Part shown: piece after piece, positions 1-7,000 of the stretch | Layout: the number at the start of each line of letters is the position of its first letter | How positions within the stretch are numbered: the stretch's first letter is position 1 | NCBI GenBank assembly: GCA_929200485.1 | Contig: CAKMZU010000021.1 | Location: 1-13,236 of the forward strand | DNA: 13,236 bases | Reading direction: 5' to 3' | DNA from: an uncultured Gammaproteobacteria bacterium | GTDB lineage: Bacteria; Pseudomonadota; Gammaproteobacteria; Pseudomonadales; DT-91 | Made by a program: the position numbers and the translations under genes | The notes under the pieces: model-generated | The model's database searches: none | What the model saw: the letters and a program-made list of their open reading frames with translations, nothing else | Told to the model about the DNA's origin: nothing

Positions 1-1
1 T

Positions 2-3000
2 TATTACAACTATCTGCATTTGCCGGTTGATGTCTACACCTTAAAAGAAGGCAGACCTTATTTGAAGGCTGCTTATGAATATACCATTTCGCCGTTTAAA
101 TACAGCCGCTCGACAAACTATGACAAACCACAGATTATCAACAAATCCCTGTGGAGTGAGGCGCATAGCGGGTTTGTTGATACGGAGCGCAACACCCATC
201 ATTATGATCGATACGGCAAAAAAACCTTTGAAAGTCATGAACTTTTTGATCGAGTTAACGGTAAGTGGAATAAAATCTTAAGCAGTCATTATCGTTATTA
301 TCCGCACTACAGCCTTAAGAGACGCACCATTAAAACGGATCATGTGACAGGTCAGAGGATTAAGAAAAATTACACATTAAGCCAGGATAAAAAAACACAT
401 CGGTCGGCAACGGTTTCTTATGTGCAAGCACAGAACAGTGAACAATGGGCGCCCTGGTATCAGGACGATGTTAAATACGACAACATAGGTCGCAAAACCT
501 TCCATAGCCGTCAATGGCTGACAAAAGAATACCAGGGGCCAGAAAAAACCTGGCAGACTTTTACCTATGATTTTGATGCTGACTCAAAAGCCTTAACCAT
601 TGCCAGAATCAGAGCCTCGGGCGCTGCGAGAAAGACCGTTATTGATACCCGAAATAATCAGATAATGAAACACATCACGCCCCTTAATGAAACGTCAAGC
701 TATCGTTATGATGCGCTTAATCGGCGGATTAAAACCATCGATCCTTTAGGTCAAGTCACTGAGAATGCGTATGACACCCATCAACAAGGCGGCGCAAATA
801 CGGTAATTACAACCAGTCCCCTAGGGTATAAAAGGCGAACGACCTTTGATGCGAAACACCAGCCCATTCACCAGCACGATTTTTATGGAAACCAGTGGCG
901 ACACTTATCATCCCAGCGATACAATGGTTTTGGCAAGGTGGTTGAGCACACGGATATTAATCAATTGACCAGTACCACACAGATGGATGAGTTTGAACGG
1001 CCTCTGGTGCATACTGATGTGTATGGCAACAGGACGGAATACCAATACGATGATTTTTTATTAACAACAACCTTGTATCTTAATCAGCATAAAATCCATG
1101 AAAAACAGACTGAACCATGGAATATGTTGGTGCGGGATCGGTTTTATCCTAACTTCGATAATACAAGGGAATCACAGTCTGGCTATATTGAGAATACCAC
1201 CAGGCACTCAGGCTTTAAGAAAAAGATCGAAGAAACCAACAGCCTCGTTGATCGCTATGATTTGGAAAAAACAAACAGCGTCACTCGCCATTTTGTTTAT
1301 GATCCGAGCTTGAATCTTATTGAAGAAAAAACCCATGGGTTTGGCGATACTCAATACACGATAAACTACAGCCATGATATTTTTAATCACGCCGTCACCA
1401 AACGCAAAACGCTTTGCGAGAACAATAAAACATCAAGCAGTCAGGGGGAAACCTACCACTATGATACCGATGGGCAATTGCGTGAAATTCACACGCCAGC
1501 GCTGCCGTCAGGGGAACAACTGATCACCCGTTTTAGCTATAACAAAAACGGTAAACGAATCAAGGTCGTTTTGCCTAGTGGGCAGCATCTGTCCCAAACA
1601 TATAACCCCTTGAATCTGCCAGATCAGGCAAGCTGGATGCGAGCCGGCAAACACTATCAAATTACCCATCAATACGATGCAGACAGACGGATAATTTCAA
1701 CCAAAGACAGTGAGAATCAATTATTAGGTTTCAGCTACCTCGATAATGGATTATTAACCGGCATCAACTACCCTGATGGCCAGAATTATTCTGTCACTTA
1801 TGATGAGAGAAACCGAAAGATCAAAGAGACCCCCCTCGCAGGCCCTGTTCATCATTTTCATTACGATGAGAAAGATGCAGGTAAGTTAAGTTCAGTCCAA
1901 TCAGGTAGCCTGAGTGTTAATTATCATTATGGTGTGGATGACAATGATTATAAACATCAGCTGATCCGGCGATCCTATTATCAACCAAAAACTGGCGAGA
2001 CGGTTGAATCCATTATTTATGGCTCGCAGGGCATGCCTGTCAGAACTGAAGTACTCAATAGACAGACAGGGTTGACCTATGAAGTAAACTACGCATTTAA
2101 CCCACGAAAACAATTGGTTGTTTTATCATCGAAAAATCATAAAGGCCATTCACAACCCGAGTTGGTTAATATGCATTACCGCTACAATGCACTGAATCAA
2201 CTGATATCGGAAAAAGTGTCGAACGGCAATGACAGCCGGGAATTACATTATCAGCATGATGCCAATGGCAATTTAACCCTTGAGCAGGAATTGATAGATG
2301 GCAAGCATTCAAACAAAACCTTTGTTTATAATCCATGGGATCAACTTGTTGAGGTCTCATCAGGCTATGTGCCCGATAACGGTCAATTGAACTATGACCC
2401 CGATGGGCGATTAATCAAAGATCATCAAGGGGTGGAATATGCGTATGACGATAGCGGTTATTTATTATCCGTTAATACACCGAATGAGCGTATTGACTAT
2501 GATTACTGGCCAAATGGGCAGCTCGCCCACCGAAAAGTTTCCACTGCACAATCAACACAATCCAGTCAAATATATCACGATCATAATAACAACATTATTG
2601 CGATGAATGATAATGACCATTGGCGTTATCTGCTAAAAGACAAACAACGCATTTTGGCGTCAAGTGATGTATCGACCGCCAGCTCTTTTAATGAAGAAAC
2701 CTCGACTGATAAAAACAACATGAATGAATGGTTTATGAGCAACCACAGTGTCGGCGCTTTGTTGTCTGAGGCCGGTCATTTATCAACCAAAGATTACATG
2801 GCTTATGGTGCGTCACTTAAAACGAATGCAATGGATAAAACAGGTTTGATGGGCTGGCATCAACAATATCTGGATACGACCGTTGACCTTGTGTATTTTA
2901 ACAGCCGATTTTATTCCCCAATGCTTAAGCGCTTTATCACACCGGATAACCTGTTAGTTGATAATCGGTACCGTTACGCCAAGTCGAATCCGTTGTTCTA

Positions 3001-3871
3001 CCATGACCCGACAGGGCATAACGCACGTGCATTAAACTATAGCTTGGGTCCTGTGATCACAACATTAGGTATTGCAGGCATCATTTTCGCGATACCCACA
3101 GGTGGGGCATCACTAACGTTATTTGGCGGTGCTGCCTTTGCTGCTAGTGTTGCAGCGGCGCTTTCCGGGGTGTCATTAATCGGTTCTCAGGGTTCACTGG
3201 ATCATGGTAATAAGAAAGTTGCAAATGTATTACAGGCTACCAGTCTTGGTTTAGGTTTGGCTGCTTTCGTCTCATCAGCGGCTTCTTTTGCGCCTGCTAT
3301 TAGTGGCTGGTTGGCAACAGGGGAGTTCAGTGTCGCGTCCCATTGGTATAATCTAACTGGCATATGGGATGATTTGGTTTCACATCTACCAAACGCAAGC
3401 GTTGCTGAGGGGGGGACCAGTGTCACCCTTAGTGGGCTGGCTGCTGGGGAGCAACAAGATCGTTCACTTTTAACTGAAACTGAATGGCGTCAATTATTTT
3501 CATCGAGCAGCCGAAGGACTGGTAATCTTTATCTCATCGACGAGGTCGGTCAACCACCTAGACTTCAGGTAAAACTCCCTAGAGCTTTGCGTATTACGCT
3601 TAGTACATTAGCTGGATCAACAATCAATACGGCGCTTGCCTCAGTTGACGTTCATGAATCATTTGGGGCAACAGATATGAATGAAAAGCAATCAGAATCA
3701 ACTGATGCTGATACAAATCAGCGCACACAGGGAGGCGAAGGAATGATGCCGCAGGCGGAGGTATTGAACTGGTCAGAGCTAAGAAGTCATAGCAATCAAC
3801 ACGCACCTGATAAAATATTTGCAAATGATGTTTTTTTCTCTCCTGCAACTGAGCCTTTTGGTATTCATTGA
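2..3871 (+). CDS. Exported YD-repeat/RHS protein, copy A (5' truncated)
   Basis: This is the C-terminal 1289 codons of a giant YD-repeat protein. The frame is open from base 2, and the first codons (YYNYLHLPVD) match an internal part of copy B, so the TTG at 20 is not a real start; the true start should lie about 1.07 kb upstream. Many YD-type repeats are visible (YRYDALNRR, YHYDTDGQLRE, HQYDADRR, YQHDANGNL, YAYDDSGYL). The RHS core region carries DLVYFNSRFYSP, RFITPDNLL (Asp codon at 2945) and HDPTGH (Asp codon at 3005). After the core come glycine/alanine-rich hydrophobic stretches (about 3040-3180 and 3225-3310), a variable segment, a polar Ser/Thr/Glu/Gln linker and a 38-residue tail (3755-3868) ending PFGIH. 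It has one cysteine in 1289 residues. Family knowledge: YD repeats build hollow beta-shells that can enclose a C-terminal cargo. No enzymatic C-terminal domain was recognised, so the function is unknown. Confidence 0.93.
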   Translation, partial: YYNYLHLPVDVYTLKEGRPYLKAAYEYTISPFKYSRSTNYDKPQIINKSLWSEAHSGFVDTERNTHHYDRYGKKTFESHELFDRVNGKWNKILSSHYRYYPHYSLKRRTIKTDHVTGQRIKKNYTLSQDKKTHRSATVSYVQAQNSEQWAPWYQDDVKYDNIGRKTFHSRQWLTKEYQGPEKTWQTFTYDFDADSKALTIARIRASGAARKTVIDTRNNQIMKHITPLNETSSYRYDALNRRIKTIDPLGQVTENAYDTHQQGGANTVITTSPLGYKRRTTFDAKHQPIHQHDFYGNQWRHLSSQRYNGFGKVVEHTDINQLTSTTQMDEFERPLVHTDVYGNRTEYQYDDFLLTTTLYLNQHKIHEKQTEPWNMLVRDRFYPNFDNTRESQSGYIENTTRHSGFKKKIEETNSLVDRYDLEKTNSVTRHFVYDPSLNLIEEKTHGFGDTQYTINYSHDIFNHAVTKRKTLCENNKTSSSQGETYHYDTDGQLREIHTPALPSGEQLITRFSYNKNGKRIKVVLPSGQHLSQTYNPLNLPDQASWMRAGKHYQITHQYDADRRIISTKDSENQLLGFSYLDNGLLTGINYPDGQNYSVTYDERNRKIKETPLAGPVHHFHYDEKDAGKLSSVQSGSLSVNYHYGVDDNDYKHQLIRRSYYQPKTGETVESIIYGSQGMPVRTEVLNRQTGLTYEVNYAFNPRKQLVVLSSKNHKGHSQPELVNMHYRYNALNQLISEKVSNGNDSRELHYQHDANGNLTLEQELIDGKHSNKTFVYNPWDQLVEVSSGYVPDNGQLNYDPDGRLIKDHQGVEYAYDDSGYLLSVNTPNERIDYDYWPNGQLAHRKVSTAQSTQSSQIYHDHNNNIIAMNDNDHWRYLLKDKQRILASSDVSTASSFNEETSTDKNNMNEWFMSNHSVGALLSEAGHLSTKDYMAYGASLKTNAMDKTGLMGWHQQYLDTTVDLVYFNSRFYSPMLKRFITPDNLLVDNRYRYAKSNPLFYHDPTGHNARALNYSLGPVITTLGIAGIIFAIPTGGASLTLFGGAAFAASVAAALSGVSLIGSQGSLDHGNKKVANVLQATSLGLGLAAFVSSAASFAPAISGWLATGEFSVASHWYNLTGIWDDLVSHLPNASVAEGGTSVTLSGLAAGEQQDRSLLTETEWRQLFSSSSRRTGNLYLIDEVGQPPRLQVKLPRALRITLSTLAGSTINTALASVDVHESFGATDMNEKQSESTDADTNQRTQGGEGMMPQAEVLNWSELRSHSNQHAPDKIFANDVFFSPATEPFGIH
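559..940 (+). repeat. 382-bp identical tract, copy A member
   Basis: Every base from 559 to 940 equals 5704-6085, including synonymous sites, while the flanking sequence differs every few codons (act/aat just before, gtt/att just after). Copy C is clearly diverged in the same place (about 10859-11240). This is a gene-conversion tract by inference; the direction of copying cannot be told. Confidence 0.9.
2246..2328 (+). repeat. 83-bp identical tract, copy A member
   Basis: Identical to 7391-7473, bounded by single mismatches (tta/ttg before, tat/tac after). It encodes the YQHDANGNL repeat and the following ELIDGKHSNKT strand. Copy C differs substantially here (about 12546-12628). Probably a second, shorter conversion tract between A and B. 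Confidence 0.82.
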
Positions 3872-3888
3872 GCTCAGGATAAGAAAGT

Positions 3889-3903
3889 TTTTTGAACGAT
3901 AAA
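3889..3903 (+). repeat. Conserved 15-bp intergenic motif, after copy A
   Basis: TTTTTGAACGATAAA lies 17 nt after the stop of copy A and recurs exactly at 9076-9090 after copy B, although most of the two spacers no longer aligns. In this copy the T-run and the following A-run could pair around GAACGAT, but only through A-T pairs. It does not look like a standard GC-rich terminator. Role unknown: a remnant of the duplicated unit or a 3' processing or regulatory element. Confidence 0.6.
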
Positions 3904-4007
3904 AAATAATAATTATCTAATACATAATTCATATAAATATTTTTAATCTATGGCTGACTAATAGAGAGCTTAAGAACCTGTTTCACTTGAATAAATTATA
4001 AATATAG

Positions 4008-4023
4008 CCGTTAAATTTATCGG
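4008..4023. promoter_or_regulatory. Imperfect palindrome upstream of copy B -10 box
   Basis: CCGTTAAATTTATCGG is a 16-bp dyad with one central mismatch pair (T/T). It lies 11 nt upstream of the putative TATAAT, where a -35 element would be, and could be an operator. No counterpart is seen before copy C. Short AT-rich dyads arise by chance in such DNA, so the call is weak. Confidence 0.25.
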
Positions 4024-4034
4024 TTTTAACCTTA

Positions 4035-4049
4035 TATAATGAGTCTCTA
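4035..4049 (+). promoter_or_regulatory. Putative -10 box and conserved leader of copy B
   Basis: A perfect TATAAT at 4035-4040 is followed directly by GAGTCTCTA, a block conserved at the same place before copy C. Transcription would start near 4047, giving a leader of about 26 nt. No good -35 is visible; TTAAAT at 4011 with an 18-nt spacer is the nearest candidate. The rest of the 3872-4072 gap is AT-rich and holds no gene. Confidence 0.5.
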
Positions 4050-4058
4050 TCCTCATTC

Positions 4059-4068
4059 AAGAGGAGGT
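4059..4068 (+). promoter_or_regulatory. Strong Shine-Dalgarno of copy B
   Basis: AAGAGGAGGT is close to a full anti-16S match and ends 4-5 nt before the ATG at 4073. This decides the start in favour of ATG over the adjacent TTG at 4070. Confidence 0.85.
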
Positions 4069-4072
4069 ATTG

Positions 4073-7000
4073 ATGAGTCGGTATTTCATTCAACTAGCGA
4101 TAGTTTCTCTATGGTTATTTGCTTCTTTTGTCTATGGCTATTCGGGTTCTCACGCCTACAATAAAACCTCAATAGATAACGTTTCTGTTAATGCGGCAAC
4201 GGGATCATTTGATTTTTTTTACCCTGTTATTTCTACGCAAGGTATCAGGGAACCATTCGAGCTGAATCTTACTTACCGTTTCAATCGAAAGGGCCTTTTT
4301 GGATTACCTCAAGGCTGGCAACTGGATTTGGATTATGTTGATGAAAAAACGGCAAATATCCATGGGCAACAATGGCTAATCGATCCACTCTGGCGGGATG
4401 AGACACTGACCCCTTCGGGTCTTAAATATTATAACCAGCACGGCTCTAAATTTATTGATCAAATAGAAGCGAAGCCAGTACCAGGCTTTAGTGATCATAA
4501 CTTCCGGTTTGTATTAAATCACAACGATGGAAGTCGAAGTTATTTTTCCCATCAAGGCTTGTTAGTGGTCAAGGTGGATCGATTTAGTAATGCTATCATT
4601 TATAATTACCAACAGCCTGTCAGATCACTCGAATCTGCACGACTCGATTCCATCGTTGATAATTATGGCAATAAGTATCAGTTTATTTACGCACCCAATG
4701 AGATGCGTATCGTGATGCCAGATCAAAGGGAGATGGTTATATACAACGGTAATGCTGGCATCATGAAAATCGTTGATCCATTAAAACTTCATACCGATAT
4801 TACCTATGTCAAACAGTTTAATCGCAATCTTGTCAAATCAATTGAAGCGCCGTCCGGACTGTTTGTGAATTTAACCTATAGCGGTATTCACTATAAAAAT
4901 GATGGAAAAACCCAGGAGATGCCGGTTGTTGAATCCCTTGAGAAAATTGATTTGGGCACCAATGAAATCATTGAGCAAACGCATTATACGTATTCAGCAG
5001 ACAATAATTTTACAGGCTTCCCCAATTACAGTTTATCGGATGCGACCGATAGTTTAATGGATAGCGAAGACCAGTCGTATCGTTACTGGGTACAGATTAC
5101 CAAAAGTGATCTGGGCGTCCCGCCAAAATTTCAAAGCCAGTTATTTTATTACAACTATCTGCATTTGCCGGTTGACGTCACTATCTTAAAAGAGGGCAAA
5201 CCTTATTTGAAAACATCTTATGAGTATATGATTTCACCGTTTAAATACAGTCGCTCGACGAACTATGATAAACCGCAGATGATGAAAAGATCGCTCTGGA
5301 GTGAGGCGCATAATCGGTTTGTTGATACTGAACGACACGCCAGTAATTATGATCGATATGGAAAAAAAATATTTGAAAATCATGAGGTTTTTGACCGTGT
5401 CAACGGCAAATGGAACAAAATTTTAACCAGCGAATATAGCTATTATCCCAATTACAGCCTGAAGAGACATACAATTAAAACGGATCAGGTGACAGGTCAG
5501 AAAATTAAAAAAAATTATACCTTAAGCCATGATAAAAAAACGCATCAATCGGCAACGGTTGCTTATGCGCAAGGTAGAAACAGTGAGCGATGGTCACACT
5601 GGTATCAGGAAGATTTTAAGCACGATGACAATGGACGCAAAATTTACCATGGTCGGCAGTGGTTAATTAAAAACTACCAGGGGCCTGAAAAAACCTGGCA
5701 GAATTTTACCTATGATTTTGATGCTGACTCAAAAGCCTTAACCATTGCCAGAATCAGAGCCTCGGGCGCTGCGAGAAAGACCGTTATTGATACCCGAAAT
5801 AATCAGATAATGAAACACATCACGCCCCTTAATGAAACGTCAAGCTATCGTTATGATGCGCTTAATCGGCGGATTAAAACCATCGATCCTTTAGGTCAAG
5901 TCACTGAGAATGCGTATGACACCCATCAACAAGGCGGCGCAAATACGGTAATTACAACCAGTCCCCTAGGGTATAAAAGGCGAACGACCTTTGATGCGAA
6001 ACACCAGCCCATTCACCAGCACGATTTTTATGGAAACCAGTGGCGACACTTATCATCCCAGCGATACAATGGTTTTGGCAAGGTGATTGAACACACGGAT
6101 ATTAATCAGCTGACCAGTACCAGGAAGATGGATGTGTTTGATAGGCCATTGGAGCATGTTGATATCTATGGCAATAAAACAGAATATGCATACGATGACT
6201 TTTTATTAACAACAACCTTGTATCTTAATAATCATAAAATCCACGAGAAACGCACTGAGCCATGGAACGCATTGGTGCAGGATCGGTTTTATCCCAACGC
6301 TGATAACGTTAGGGATTCACAGTTTGACTATATTGAAAATACCATCAGACACTCAGGCTTTAAGAAAAAAATTGAAGAAACCAATAGTTTAGTTGATCGC
6401 TTAAGTTCAGCAAAAAAAGAGAGTGTCACCCGCCGCTTTATCTATGACGCTAGCTTAAATTTGATTGAAGAAAATACTCAGGGGTTTGGTGATACTGAAT
6501 TTACGATCAAATACAGCCATGATATTTTTAATCACCCAGTCACTAAACGCAAAACGCTCATCGAGAACAATCAAACATCGATTAGTGAAGGGGAAACCTA
6601 CCTCTATGATAGTGATGGACAGTTAAGTGAAATTCAGTCGCCTAAGCTTGCATCAGGCAAACAATTAATCACCCAGTTTACTTACAACAAAAACGGTAAA
6701 AGAATTAAGGCAGTGTTGCCCAGCGGGCAGAGTATTTTGCAGACGTATAATTCCCTGAACCTTCCCCATCAGTCGAGCTGGAGACGAAACGGGAAGCGCT
6801 ATCACATCACCCATCAATACGATGCCGACAGGCGACTCATTTCCACCAAAGACAGTGAGAATCAATTACTATCATTCAGCTATCTTGATAATGGATTATT
6901 AACCGGGATAACTTACCCTGATGGGCAGCGTTATTCCGTCACTTATGACGAGAGGAATAGAAAGGCCATAGAGAAAACTTTCGCAGGGCCTGTTCATCAT

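Noticed and set aside
20..22. TTG at 20 as the start of copy A
   Set aside because: The frame is open upstream to base 2 and the sequence aligns with residues about 360 onward of copy B, so this is an internal codon.
3888..3906. Intrinsic terminator after copy A (T-run, 7-nt loop, A-run)
   Set aside because: The stem is only A-T pairs with no GC-rich part, and the copy B equivalent does not keep the pairing. No convincing terminator is seen in either gap.
3624..3932. A 102-residue antisense reading frame overlapping the 3' end of copy A, considered as an immunity or antisense gene
   Set aside because: It is almost entirely antisense to a well-conserved coding region, has no Shine-Dalgarno before its ATG (only ATTAAAAATATTTAT), and its composition looks like a shadow frame.
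4070..4072. TTG at 4070 as the start of copy B
   Set aside because: It is only 2 nt from the strong AGGAGG; the next codon, ATG at 4073, has a normal 5-nt spacing.
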